Origin: UBA7657 sp049652985
GTDB lineage: Bacteria > Pseudomonadota > Alphaproteobacteria > Micavibrionales > Micavibrionaceae
DNA length: 64,000 bases
NCBI GenBank assembly: GCA_049652985.1
Contig: JBASFK010000010.1
Location: forward strand, 94,435 to 158,434
Direction: 5' to 3'
The position numbers and the translations under genes are program-made. Below are positions 17,013 to 25,851 of this stretch, one piece after another. Below the pieces are notes generated by a model. That model saw only the letters and a program-made list of their open reading frames with translations, was not told the DNA's origin and searched no databases. The stretch's first letter is position 1; each line of letters begins with the position of its first letter.

Positions 17013-17219
17013 TTATCGACCTTTAGCAAACAACCTGTCGCAATAGCCGCATTCCACCTCGTCCCCGGCATCGAAGCTGTACCAGACCTTGGGGTGGCCA
17101 AGCGCACCCCCGCCGCCGTCGCAGCTTACGCCGTCAGCGTCGGAGTCCACGGCAATGATTTCAGGGGCTGGGACCTGAGAATTGGGAGCTTTGGGGCTGG
17201 GGCCGGTCATGTATTCCAT
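17013..17219 (-). CDS. CHCC-type zinc-finger protein
   Basis: 68 aa from the ATG at 17219 (AAGGA upstream). The C-terminal half is the zf-CHCC domain: VSCDGGGGALGHPKVWYSFDAGDEVECGYCDRLF, with ligands Cys, His and the CxxC pair. This is the family of the mitochondrial complex I subunit NDUFS6, common as a small protein in alphaproteobacteria and often thought to relate to complex I. The N-terminal 30 residues are Pro/Ser-rich and unstructured. Confidence 0.88.
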   Translation of the reverse strand: MEYMTGPSPKAPNSQVPAPEIIAVDSDADGVSCDGGGGALGHPKVWYSFDAGDEVECGYCDRLFAKGR

Positions 17220-17275
17220 AATCCTTTTACGATTTATTACGCCTGAGCCCCTATAAAATAACGAAGAGGCGCTCC

Positions 17276-17683
17276 ATGCCAATAGAAAAGAATATTCGCT
17301 TCACTGAAAATCCCCTCGCCGCCGGCGAGCCCACCCGCTATGTCACGATCAATGTCCGCGTGCCGGAGGTGGTCAAAAGCTGGCGCGCCTCCCTGTTCAG
17401 CTTCGAATGGCTGCGCCCCGATGGCAAAATCAAATCCGCCGCCGAGCTTACCCCCGCCGAGCGCGAAAAACGCGGCGCGGTCGAAAAACTTCTCCAGGGC
17501 GGCGGCCCCGTCCCGATGCCCATCCTCGGCATCGGCATGATGGACAATATCGAGATCGGCTCCGGCCGCGCCGAATTCCTCACCCTCGCGGCATTAGGCG
17601 TCGAAATAATGCCGGTCCATGTCCCCCGTTCAAACGAAAGCGATTTCAAACCCTTTCGCGCTGATGTAAAATCCACCGTATGA
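17276..17683 (+). CDS. conserved hypothetical protein
   Basis: 135 aa, no signal peptide or membrane segment. Contains a WRASLFSFEWLRPDGKIKSAAELTPAEREKR segment and a Gly/Pro/Met-rich middle (GGGPVPMPILGIGMMDNIEIGSGRAEFLTLAALGVEIMPVHV). Residues 83-117 read like the core of a ParB/nuclease-like or allosteric strand-helix unit, but I cannot assign a family with confidence. Overlaps the next gene by 4 bp (ATGA). Confidence 0.6.
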   Translation: MPIEKNIRFTENPLAAGEPTRYVTINVRVPEVVKSWRASLFSFEWLRPDGKIKSAAELTPAEREKRGAVEKLLQGGGPVPMPILGIGMMDNIEIGSGRAEFLTLAALGVEIMPVHVPRSNESDFKPFRADVKSTV

Positions 17684-18387
17684 GAACCCACGGAAAAATA
17701 AGCACCACCGAGCGCGGCAACGTGATGTTTTATATCCTGATCGCCGTCGCGCTGCTCGCGGCGCTGATCTACGCCGTCGCGCAAAGCGGCCGTGGCAACG
17801 TCCAGCAGGTCAATGTCGAACGCGCCCGCATCCTTGCCTCTGAAATCGTCGATTACGCCAGCGCGGTCGCAACCTCCTTTTCTCAGCTTCGCCTGCGCGG
17901 CTGCACGCTGAATGAAATGAACTTTGATAACGACCTGATCGGCGGCTACACGAATGGCGGCGCGCCTTCGGATCAGACATGCGATATTTTTGCGCTGCCC
18001 GGCGGCGGCGTAACTTTCAAGCGCCCGCCTGATGACGCCGTCACCGCCACGGGCATTCATGTTTTCAGCGCCGCAGCCGAGCTCGACCATATCGGCTCCA
18101 CCTGCGCCGGTGATGCCTGCGCCGACCTCATCATGTTCACAGGCCCGCTGAACGAAACCGTCTGCATCCAGGTCAACGATCAGCTCGGCATCGGCTTTGC
18201 CGGCGATCCGCCGCCCGAAGGCGAAGCCGACGTCGCCACGCTCGGGAAATACACCGGCACAATCACGCACGCGGTCACCTTCGGCGATCTGCCCGCCAGC
18301 GCCGCGTTCCAGGGCAAAAGCGCCGCCTGCTTCCAGGACGACGGCGACAGCCTCTATTATTTCTACAAGGTTCTTGCGGCGCGCTAG
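17680..18387 (+). CDS. hypothetical pseudopilin-like envelope protein
   Basis: 235 aa. A short basic N-terminus (TTERGNVMF) leads into one hydrophobic helix (about residues 16-34, YILIAVALLAALIYAVAQSG). A large extracytoplasmic domain with four to six cysteines follows (RGCTLNEM, QTCDIF, STCAGDACADL, ETVCIQ, SAACFQDD). The layout suggests a pilin-like or membrane-anchored periplasmic protein, but the usual prepilin cleavage Gly-Phe-Thr-Leu-Ile-Glu is not present. Translationally coupled to the preceding gene; convergent with cysS with a 4-bp overlap. Confidence 0.6.
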   Translation: MRTHGKISTTERGNVMFYILIAVALLAALIYAVAQSGRGNVQQVNVERARILASEIVDYASAVATSFSQLRLRGCTLNEMNFDNDLIGGYTNGGAPSDQTCDIFALPGGGVTFKRPPDDAVTATGIHVFSAAAELDHIGSTCAGDACADLIMFTGPLNETVCIQVNDQLGIGFAGDPPPEGEADVATLGKYTGTITHAVTFGDLPASAAFQGKSAACFQDDGDSLYYFYKVLAAR

Positions 18388-19775
18388 TTGATCTTCCGCG
18401 CCTTTGGCCCTTCAGGGGTATCTTCAATCGCAAAGCCGAGCGCATTCACTTCGTCGCGAATTTCATCGGCACGCTTGAAATTTTTTGCCTTCTTCGCCTC
18501 GATCCGCTCGGCGAGAAGTTTTTCGATACTATTTGAAGTTGAACCATAACCCAGCCATTGATGCGGATTAGCTTGAAAAATACCAAGTAGTTTCCCAGTT
18601 TCTACCAAATCTAATGCAACTTTCAGCGCTGATAAATTGTCATGAGGGCACTCAAAAAAACGATGTAATTCAGCAATCGCTTTAGGCGTATTAAGATCAT
18701 CGAAAAGGGCATCAAGAACTTCCGGAATAATTTGCGGCTGTGGCAGTTCTTTGCTTTCGTATACTCGTGGGTCAGAAATAAATGCATCAATCATTCTATA
18801 AAATCTATCTAACACACGCTTACTCTCCGCAATTTTTTCTTTCGTCAGATCGAGCGGCTGCCTGTAATGCGCCGACAACAGCGTCAATCGCAGCGCTTCT
18901 CCCGGAAATTCCTTGACCAGATCATGCACCAGCAGAAAATTCCCGAGCGACTTCGACATCTTCTCGCCGCCGACAGTCACAAACCCGTTATGCACCCAGA
19001 AATTCGCGAACGATCTTAAATCGTTTTCATCGCCCTGCGCGCAGCAGCTCTGCGCGATCTCGTTTTCATGGTGCGGAAATTTTAAATCTGCACCGCCGCC
19101 GTGAATATCAAACGGCAGTTTCAAAATATCCCCGGCCATCGCCGAGCATTCGATATGCCATCCCGGCCTTCCGCGTCCCCACGGGCTGTCCCACCCCGGC
19201 TGATCCGCCGCGCTCGGTTTCCACAGCACAAAATCCGCCGGGTCTTTTTTGAATGGCGATATTTCCACCCGCGCGCCCGCGATCTGCTCATCGCGCGAAC
19301 GCCCGGAAAGCTCGCCGTATTTCTTGAACGACGGCACATGAAATAAAACATGCGCCTCCGCCTCGTAGGCATGGCCCTCATCGATCAGTTTCTGAATGAG
19401 CGCCTTCATCTGCTCAATGAATTCGGTCGCGCGCGGCTGCACGTCGGGCGCGTCAACCCCCAGCGCCTTCATATCGCTGTTATAAATTTCCTCGAACTTT
19501 TTCGTGATTGCGTCGATCGTCTCGCCGCTTTCCTTCGCCGCCGCGATGATCTTGTCATCGATATCCGTAATGTTCGAAACGTAAGTCACCTTGGGATAGA
19601 TTGAGCGCAGCACATTTGCCAGCAGGTCGAACACCACCGCCATCCGCGCATTGCCGATATGGGCGTAATTATAGACCGTCGGCCCGCAGGCATAGACCCG
19701 CACATCGTCGGCCCTGAGGGGGATAAACTCCTCTTTTTCGCGGGTCAGGCTATTGTAAAGCCGCAATTTCGGCAT
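18384..19775 (-). CDS. cysS: cysteinyl-tRNA synthetase
   Basis: 463 aa. Class I motifs HIGN (in YACGPTVYNYAHIGNARM, residues 28-45) and KMSKS (GGEKMSKSLGNF). Zinc ligands include Cys in the first motif and HHENEIAQS. The C-terminal part (about residues 310-420, bases 18530-18840) is visibly more AT-rich than the rest of the gene, although the reading frame and family features (RFYRMIDAF, DDLNTPKAIAEL) continue normally. Divergent from folE. Confidence 0.96.
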   Translation of the reverse strand: MPKLRLYNSLTREKEEFIPLRADDVRVYACGPTVYNYAHIGNARMAVVFDLLANVLRSIYPKVTYVSNITDIDDKIIAAAKESGETIDAITKKFEEIYNSDMKALGVDAPDVQPRATEFIEQMKALIQKLIDEGHAYEAEAHVLFHVPSFKKYGELSGRSRDEQIAGARVEISPFKKDPADFVLWKPSAADQPGWDSPWGRGRPGWHIECSAMAGDILKLPFDIHGGGADLKFPHHENEIAQSCCAQGDENDLRSFANFWVHNGFVTVGGEKMSKSLGNFLLVHDLVKEFPGEALRLTLLSAHYRQPLDLTKEKIAESKRVLDRFYRMIDAFISDPRVYESKELPQPQIIPEVLDALFDDLNTPKAIAELHRFFECPHDNLSALKVALDLVETGKLLGIFQANPHQWLGYGSTSNSIEKLLAERIEAKKAKNFKRADEIRDEVNALGFAIEDTPEGPKARKIN

Positions 19776-19858
19776 ATTTCACCTTGGTCGGGTCATTATT
19801 TTACTGGAAAATAAGCGAAATATTCGGTATCACCAAGCCCTAAATCATACGAGGAACC

Positions 19859-20491
19859 ATGGCCAAGCAAATCTCGAAAGAATCCGCCGCGCAGCAACCC
19901 TGCAACAGCAACCTCGCTATCTCCCGCCCCAGCCGCGCCGAGGCGGAAAAGGCCGTCGAGACTCTCCTGCGCTGGGCGGGCGAAGACCCCAGCCGCGAAG
20001 GCCTGCTTGAAACCCCCGCCCGCGTCGTCCGGGCTTATGAAGAATTTTTCGCCGGCTACGGCATGGACGCCGCCGCCGAGCTCTCCAAAACCTTCGAGGA
20101 CATCCGGGACTTCGACGACATCGTGGTGGTGAAGGACATCGACTTCGTTTCGCACTGCGAGCATCACATCGCGCCCATCATCGGCCGCGCCCATGTCGCC
20201 TACTGGCCCAATGAAAAAATCGTCGGCATCAGCAAGCTCGCCCGCGTCGTCGATATTTTCGCAAAACGCCTGGTCAGCCAGGAAAACATGACCAGCCACA
20301 TCGTGAAATGCATTGACCAGGCGCTCGCGCCCAAGGGCACCGCCGTTTTCATCGAGGCCGACCATCAATGCATGTCGATCCGCGGCGTGAACAAGCCCGG
20401 CTCCTCGACTGTAACCTGCACCTTCTCGGGAATCTTCAAGGAAAACGCCGAAATCCGCGAGCGCTTCCTCGCCATGATCGGCAAAAAATAA
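19859..20491 (+). CDS. folE: GTP cyclohydrolase I
   Basis: 210 aa. Makes 7,8-dihydroneopterin triphosphate from GTP for folate synthesis. Zinc and active-site motifs are present: FVSHCEHHIAPIIGRAHVAYWP, VGISKLARVVDIFAKRLVSQENMT, the third zinc ligand in ADHQCMSIRGVNKPGSSTVT. Residues 1-30 are a variable tail. Begins 83 bp from the divergent cysS start. Confidence 0.96.
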   Translation: MAKQISKESAAQQPCNSNLAISRPSRAEAEKAVETLLRWAGEDPSREGLLETPARVVRAYEEFFAGYGMDAAAELSKTFEDIRDFDDIVVVKDIDFVSHCEHHIAPIIGRAHVAYWPNEKIVGISKLARVVDIFAKRLVSQENMTSHIVKCIDQALAPKGTAVFIEADHQCMSIRGVNKPGSSTVTCTFSGIFKENAEIRERFLAMIGKK

Positions 20492-20496
20492 TCTTT

Positions 20497-21390
20497 TTAG
20501 TGAATGCTTGAATCGCTGTCGTCGTGAATGCCACGAACATACGGTGAGGCCTTGACCGTATTTAACAGACGCTCTTTCGAAAACGGCTTCTTGAGGAAAC
20601 TATGCGCGCCGCTCTGCGTCGATTCAACAATACTTGTTTTCGCCGTATCAACGCTCAGCATCACCACGAACGCTTTCGGATCCACCGCCTTGATCGCACG
20701 CAACGTATCATGACCGTTCAGCCCCGGCAGGTGAATATCAAGAAAAACAATATCAGGTGCATGTTCCATATAGGCAATGATCCCTTCCTCGCCGGTCCGG
20801 CAGATCGAAAGATCGTATTCCTTGCTCAGGATATTGGCGGCATATGACGCCGTGAAACGGTCGTCCTCGACGATCATCACTTTCGACACATCGCGCCGCG
20901 CGCGGCGGATCGGGATGCTCGCCACCTTGTGCGTGTCGCCCATCGCCTTATAGGCCTCGAAAAGCTTCGCCGACAGCAACTTCGCGTCCGCCAGCTTCTG
21001 GTAATTGTAAAGATCATCGCCGAGAACACAGCGGTCTGCATAATCGGCCTGTGCCTGCTTGCCCATATCCTTGTACACCGTCGAGAGCAGCGTCATTTCC
21101 GGCTCGCTGCCCGGCTGCGCCAACATCAAAACGTCATTGTCGGAAAAAAGATAGACGAAACCCTTGGGTATATCCTTACCCTTCACGTTCAGCTCTTCGG
21201 CGAAGTGCGACGATGTCGTGCGCACCTTGGCGATTTTCACCTGGATCTCTTCGGGTACGCTGACCAGCTCGTTATGGTCCAGCATGCGCGACAATGCAAA
21301 ATAAAGAACGATCCACCCTTTCGGGTTGTCCTTCAGTTTCTCAAGCGTCGTGACGAAATGGTGCTCGGCGCTGTCGCGGATCAGTTTCAT
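20497..21390 (-). CDS. response regulator with C-terminal receiver domain and unknown N-terminal domain
   Basis: About 297 aa from the ATG at 21390; an in-frame ATG at 21426 would add 12 residues, and neither has a strong ribosome site. The C-terminal part (VSKVMIVEDDRFTASYAANILS..., phospho-acceptor Asp in VFLDIHLPGL, Lys in FLKKPFS) is a complete receiver domain. The N-terminal 170 residues are mainly alpha-helical and of no family I recognise (KDNPKGWIVLYFALSRMLDHNELV, TLLSTVYKDMGKQAQADYADRCVLGDDL). The receiver is at the C-terminus, the reverse of most regulators. Divergent from the GGDEF-EAL gene, possibly the same signalling circuit. Confidence 0.8.
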   Translation of the reverse strand: MKLIRDSAEHHFVTTLEKLKDNPKGWIVLYFALSRMLDHNELVSVPEEIQVKIAKVRTTSSHFAEELNVKGKDIPKGFVYLFSDNDVLMLAQPGSEPEMTLLSTVYKDMGKQAQADYADRCVLGDDLYNYQKLADAKLLSAKLFEAYKAMGDTHKVASIPIRRARRDVSKVMIVEDDRFTASYAANILSKEYDLSICRTGEEGIIAYMEHAPDIVFLDIHLPGLNGHDTLRAIKAVDPKAFVVMLSVDTAKTSIVESTQSGAHSFLKKPFSKERLLNTVKASPYVRGIHDDSDSSIH

Positions 21391-21710
21391 GCTTGCCCTA
21401 AATACGGCGGTATTGCCCTGCCTCATTCTGGAGAAAAACCCTTAATTTTTCCATAGCGGCCCAAACATTGTGTGCAATGCGCAAAATCCGGGCTTTTTTC
21501 CGGAAAATTAAAAATCTGTTAACACCGTTCTGCGAGCTATATCAGGATGTTGGCGAACTCTGATTGCGTTTTTCATACAATTATACGGCTTGTTAATCAT
21601 TGACGCCTAATATTGTAAATGGGGAGATTTCCGGCTTTTTTGGTGACACCTGTGCATAAGCGCTGCGCGGCGTGTACAGCCGGAAAGAAATAATAAATAA
21701 TGGGATTTCG
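21391..21710. other. divergent intergenic region between two signalling genes
   Basis: 320 bp separating the receiver gene and the GGDEF-EAL gene. It is AT-richer than its flanks and must hold both promoters. I see no convincing -35/-10 pair, repeat or RNA structure, and no credible gene. Confidence 0.5.
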
Positions 21711-23894
21711 ATGGCGCGTGCATCAGATTTGATTTTCTCCGACACGGCAGGGGATTTAGCAGAAACAGTGGACAAGGAAAGATCAAAATCATCCCTGCTG
21801 CGGGGAGCGCTCGCGTCCTCTCCTGGTCAGATCTGGAAAAGCCGGATCAGCTGGCGCATCATCCTCGCGGTCTTCCTTACAATCCTCACCGTCCAGGCCA
21901 TCATTCTGAATTTCCGGCTCAAGGAATTCGAAACCGCTGAGCTCAACGCCCTGCGCGAAAACGGCCGCGCCGCGATCGCGCCGCTGATCGTTCCGAATTC
22001 CGACACTCTGGCCGCACCCTTCACCGAAGAAGACGTCGCCCGCCTGTTCTCGACCACCAGCATCAGCGCGCTCGCCATCTATTCCAGCCAGCTTGACCTC
22101 ATTAAAACCTACGGCGAGCAGCTCGCGTTATTCGTCACCGGTTCCGACAACCTTTCACGCACCTATCGCAGTGCCGACGGCGCTTCCTACGAGGTGATCT
22201 ACCGCAGCAGCGATCTGCGCCGCCCCTATATCATCGTCGCGCGGCTGGACTCCTCCGCCGTGCGCGGCGACATGCTTGAATTCGTCAAGCAGACCATCTG
22301 GGTCATGCTGCTGATGTCGGCTTTCGTCACCACCGTGCTTATGATCGCGCTCGGCCGCTGGCTGCTTGAACCCATCCTGTTCATGCGCGGCAATCTTCTC
22401 GCCGCCAGCAAGAACCCCGAAGATCCGAAAATCCAGCCCTCCCCTTTCGATCCGAACGACGAGATCGGCGGCGCCATCGAAATCGCGCAGCAACTGATCA
22501 ACCAGAACGCCGCCAACCTCCGCCATATCAAGCACGAGGCCAAGAACCAGATTCATAAACTGGCGTACTATGACACGCTGACGGGTCTGCCGAACCGCAT
22601 CCTGTTCCTGCAAACCCTGTCTCAAAAATCAAGGCAGAGTGACGACGACAATGTGGCGCGCTTCGCCGTCGTCGCGATTGACCTCGATCACTTCAAGGAC
22701 ATCAACGACTCGATGGGCCATAATGTCGGCGACGCGATCCTGCGCGGCGTTGGTAAACGCCTGCGCGCCGCAATGCCGGAATCGGCGGTTGTGTCGAGAA
22801 CGGGAGAGGATGAATTCGCCATCATGATGCCGCTCTCGACCGACATCAACACCGCCCACGACGTAGCCGAGCGTGTTCTCGGCGTTATCCGCTCCGAACC
22901 CTTCAAGGTATTCAACGAGAATTTCCAGGTCCGGGCGAGCGTGGGCGCTTCCACTTTCCCCGATGACAGCCTCGAACCGGACGGCGTGCTGAAAAACGCC
23001 GACATCGCCCTCAACCGCGCCAAGGAAGAAGGCCGCGACCGCTTCAAGGAATATACCGAGGACTTCGACCGCGCCGTGCAGCAGCGTTTCCAGATGCTGC
23101 GCGACCTGCGCGATGCAATGGAACAAAGACAGCTCAGCGTCTACTTCCAGCCCCAGCTCGACCTCAAAACCGGCGAGATCATCGGCGCCGAGGCGTTGCT
23201 CCGCTGGTGGAAACCAGACGCCAGCAAACAGGGCGGCGTGTTCATTCCGCCCAATGACTTCATCCCTGTGGCCGAACAATCCGGCCTCATCGTGCCTATC
23301 GGTGAATGGGTGATGGAAATCTCCTGCCAGGCCGCCGCCGACTGGAACAAAAAACTTGGCAAGAATTTACGCATCGCCGTGAACGTTGCCGCCGCGCAGT
23401 TTATCCAGGGTGACATCGTCAACTTTGTCCAGAAGGTCCTGCGCCAGACGGGCCTGCCTGCCAACAAGCTTGAACTTGAAGTTACCGAAAGCGTGTTCAT
23501 GCATGATATCGAGCACACGATCCGCACGCTGCAAAGCCTGCACGCCCTCGGTGTTGAGCTCGCGATTGACGATTTCGGCACCGGCTATTCGTCACTCTCT
23601 TATCTGCGCCAGTTCCCGATCGACCGCCTGAAAATCGACCAGTCCTTCATCCGCAATGCGCTGAACGACCAGAACGACGCCTCCATCGCTCGCACCATCG
23701 TGCGCCTCGGCCACTCACTGAATCTGAAAGTCATCGCTGAAGGCGTTGAAACCAAGGACCACGAAAAATTCCTGCTCGCCGAAGGCTGCGACGAGGTCCA
23801 GGGCTACCGCTATTCCCGCCCCGTGCCGCACGACCAGTTCGTCGCCTTCGCACAATCCTATGACGGCAAGCTCTCCAGTTTCGATAAAACTTAA
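21711..23894 (+). CDS. membrane GGDEF-EAL cyclic di-GMP enzyme (PdeA-like arrangement)
   Basis: 727 aa from the ATG at 21711; a GTG at 21672 in frame is an alternative. A first membrane helix (about 45-65), a sensory region of about 110 residues, a second helix (about 190-210) and a HAMP-like region precede the GGDEF domain. That domain has GEDEF near 365-369 in place of GGDEF. The EAL domain has EALLRW (about 494), the DDFGTGYSSLSYLRQFPIDRLKID block and late ETKDHEKFLLAEGCDEVQGY. The GEDEF variant is known in Caulobacter PdeA, where the domain binds GTP and stimulates the EAL phosphodiesterase. Net cyclic di-GMP breakdown is therefore inferred. Confidence 0.9.
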   Translation: MARASDLIFSDTAGDLAETVDKERSKSSLLRGALASSPGQIWKSRISWRIILAVFLTILTVQAIILNFRLKEFETAELNALRENGRAAIAPLIVPNSDTLAAPFTEEDVARLFSTTSISALAIYSSQLDLIKTYGEQLALFVTGSDNLSRTYRSADGASYEVIYRSSDLRRPYIIVARLDSSAVRGDMLEFVKQTIWVMLLMSAFVTTVLMIALGRWLLEPILFMRGNLLAASKNPEDPKIQPSPFDPNDEIGGAIEIAQQLINQNAANLRHIKHEAKNQIHKLAYYDTLTGLPNRILFLQTLSQKSRQSDDDNVARFAVVAIDLDHFKDINDSMGHNVGDAILRGVGKRLRAAMPESAVVSRTGEDEFAIMMPLSTDINTAHDVAERVLGVIRSEPFKVFNENFQVRASVGASTFPDDSLEPDGVLKNADIALNRAKEEGRDRFKEYTEDFDRAVQQRFQMLRDLRDAMEQRQLSVYFQPQLDLKTGEIIGAEALLRWWKPDASKQGGVFIPPNDFIPVAEQSGLIVPIGEWVMEISCQAAADWNKKLGKNLRIAVNVAAAQFIQGDIVNFVQKVLRQTGLPANKLELEVTESVFMHDIEHTIRTLQSLHALGVELAIDDFGTGYSSLSYLRQFPIDRLKIDQSFIRNALNDQNDASIARTIVRLGHSLNLKVIAEGVETKDHEKFLLAEGCDEVQGYRYSRPVPHDQFVAFAQSYDGKLSSFDKT

Positions 23895-23904
23895 GCGCTA
23901 CCGC

Positions 23905-24144
23905 TTAACCCCACGTATAGGCCCTGGGACGATTATTGTCCTCATAAGAAATTCTTTCACCGCCAGCGGCGATAATGTCTTCAGGAGTGGCCACAACTAC
24001 GATCAATCTCGGGTTTAGTCTCTGCTTCGGAATTTCCAGGCCAGCCTGTTCAAAAGCTGCCACCATGGTTTTGAGCTTCTTGTCCGTTTCCGGATAAACA
24101 ATGAATTCGCGCAGTTGAGAAACATTTTCAGTTTTACGAGCCAT
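23905..24144 (-). CDS. small hypothetical protein
   Basis: 79 aa. N-terminal charged helix (ENVSQLREFIVYPETDKKLKTMVAAFEQAG), a strand LIVVVATPEDIIAAGG and a polar C-terminus (RISYEDNNRPRAYTWG). Cytosolic, no motif recognised. Convergent with the GGDEF-EAL gene, 10 bp apart. AT content is slightly above its neighbours. Confidence 0.55.
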   Translation of the reverse strand: MARKTENVSQLREFIVYPETDKKLKTMVAAFEQAGLEIPKQRLNPRLIVVVATPEDIIAAGGERISYEDNNRPRAYTWG

Positions 24145-24259
24145 TTTTCTGTTCTTTCACTTTTTTAGTGTTTGAATAAACCCTTTTAAAATTTTTCCAT
24201 AACCCTCGTCAAGGAAAAATGGAATTGATTGCCCGCCCGGGGTTATATATTGCTTCTCC

Positions 24260-25579
24260 ATGCAGCCTCTGACCTCGTCAAAATCCGGGATTTTAAAGGG
24301 AACCATCAGGGTTCCCGGCGATAAATCCATCTCCCACCGCGCCCTCATGCTCGGCGCCATCACCGTCGGCGAAACCATGATTTTCGGCCTGCTGGAGGGC
24401 GAGGATGTCCTCCACACCGCCGAGGCGATGCGCAAACTCGGCGCGAAAATCGAAAAAGGCGGCGACGGCCTCTGGCGCATTTTCGGCGTCGGCATCGGCG
24501 GCCTGATGCAGCCCGCATCGAATCTTGAAATGGGCAACTCCGGCACCTCGACCCGCCTCCTCATGGGCCTTGCGGGCGGTCACAATATTGCCGCGACCTT
24601 CACCGGCGACGCCTCGCTCTCCAAACGCCCGATGAAACGCGTCATGACCCCGCTCGAAATGATGGGCGTGAAATTTGAATCAAATAACGGGATGCTGCCC
24701 CTCACGCTGCACGGGCCGGAAGATGTTTTATCACTCGAATACCGCCTGCCCGTGACCAGCGCGCAGGTCAAATCCGCGATCCTTCTCGCCGGTCTTAATG
24801 CGCGCGGCACCACCACGGTTATCGAGGCAACACCAACGCGCGACCACACGGAAAATATGCTGCGCCATTTCGGCCTCGACGTAAAAACCGAAAAACTCGG
24901 GGGTGGCGCTATGGCTATCAGCGTTACCGGCCACCAGAACATGCAGCCCTGCGCCGTCGACGTCCCGGGCGATCCCTCTTCCGCCGCGTTTCCCGTCGTC
25001 GCCGCGCTGCTGCGGGAAGGCTCCGACCTTTGCATCGAGCGCGTCTGCGTCGGCGAACGCCGCAATGGAATCTATCTGACACTTCAGGAAATGGGCGCGG
25101 ACGTGAAATTCGAACACCAGCGCGTTGAGGCAGGCGAACAGGTCGCCGACATCGTCGTTAAATCATCCGGAAAGCTAAAGGGCGTCACCGTGCCCGCCGC
25201 GCGCGTACCGTCCATGATCGATGAATTCCCCATCCTCGCCATGGCCGCCGCGTGTGCGGAAGGAACAACCAAAATGTCCGGCCTCGGGGAACTGCGTGTG
25301 AAAGAATCCGACCGCCTGCTGATGATCGCCGAAGGCCTGAAATCCTGCGGCGTGAAACTTGAAATGGGCGAGGACTCCCTCACCATTCACGGCACCGGCA
25401 AACCCCCGGAAGGCGGCACGAAAATCGTAACCGCCCTCGATCACCGCATCGCCATGAGCTTTCTGGTATTGGGCAGCGTAACGGACGAGCCCGTTTCAAT
25501 CGACGATTCCACGCCGATCAAAACCTCGTTCCCGAAATTCGAAATCCTGATGAACGACCTCGGGATGGATATTTCCTGA
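24260..25579 (+). CDS. aroA: 3-phosphoshikimate 1-carboxyvinyltransferase (EPSP synthase)
   Basis: 439 aa; adds the enolpyruvyl group of PEP to shikimate-3-phosphate. Motifs: GDKSISHRALMLGAITVGET, LLEGEDVLHTAEAMRKLGA, GNSGTSTRL (substrate loop), DASLSKRPM, RDHTENML, DVPGDPSSAAFPVVAAL, RVKESDRL and LDHRIAMSFLVLG. RDHTE and the overall sequence resemble class II (CP4-type) enzymes, but the loop keeps glycine where CP4 has alanine, so glyphosate behaviour cannot be predicted. The cmk-rpsA pair lies further on, separated by three small genes on the other strand. Confidence 0.96.
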   Translation: MQPLTSSKSGILKGTIRVPGDKSISHRALMLGAITVGETMIFGLLEGEDVLHTAEAMRKLGAKIEKGGDGLWRIFGVGIGGLMQPASNLEMGNSGTSTRLLMGLAGGHNIAATFTGDASLSKRPMKRVMTPLEMMGVKFESNNGMLPLTLHGPEDVLSLEYRLPVTSAQVKSAILLAGLNARGTTTVIEATPTRDHTENMLRHFGLDVKTEKLGGGAMAISVTGHQNMQPCAVDVPGDPSSAAFPVVAALLREGSDLCIERVCVGERRNGIYLTLQEMGADVKFEHQRVEAGEQVADIVVKSSGKLKGVTVPAARVPSMIDEFPILAMAAACAEGTTKMSGLGELRVKESDRLLMIAEGLKSCGVKLEMGEDSLTIHGTGKPPEGGTKIVTALDHRIAMSFLVLGSVTDEPVSIDDSTPIKTSFPKFEILMNDLGMDIS

Positions 25580-25588
25580 AATAGTGGC

Positions 25589-25810
25589 TTATTGCGGCTC
25601 GGTCTGAGGATTTTGTAAATCCTCATGAACCGAGCGCGCGGCCCACGCTGCTGCGGCAAGTCCGCTCAGCAGCACCAGGAAACCGGCGTTACTTTCTATC
25701 ACGCCTCTTGCCTGCAAAAGAAACAGGAGGCTGCCTGTCAGGGCACCGCCGCCGGCAAATGCCAGCCCCGCATGTTTTGCCGTCTCTTTAAAGTCGTCGC
25801 TGATACGCAT
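25589..25810 (-). CDS. small membrane protein, two helices
   Basis: 73 aa from the ATG at 25810. Two hydrophobic helices (about residues 15-32, LAFAGGGALTGSLLFLLQ, and 42-60, FLVLLSGLAAAAWAARS) with a short loop and a polar tail (HEDLQNPQTEPQ). Function unknown. Convergent with aroA, 9 bp apart. Confidence 0.55.
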   Translation of the reverse strand: MRISDDFKETAKHAGLAFAGGGALTGSLLFLLQARGVIESNAGFLVLLSGLAAAAWAARSVHEDLQNPQTEPQ

Positions 25811-25851
25811 GGCGCAATAATAATACAAAAATCGGCAAAACTCAGCAATTT

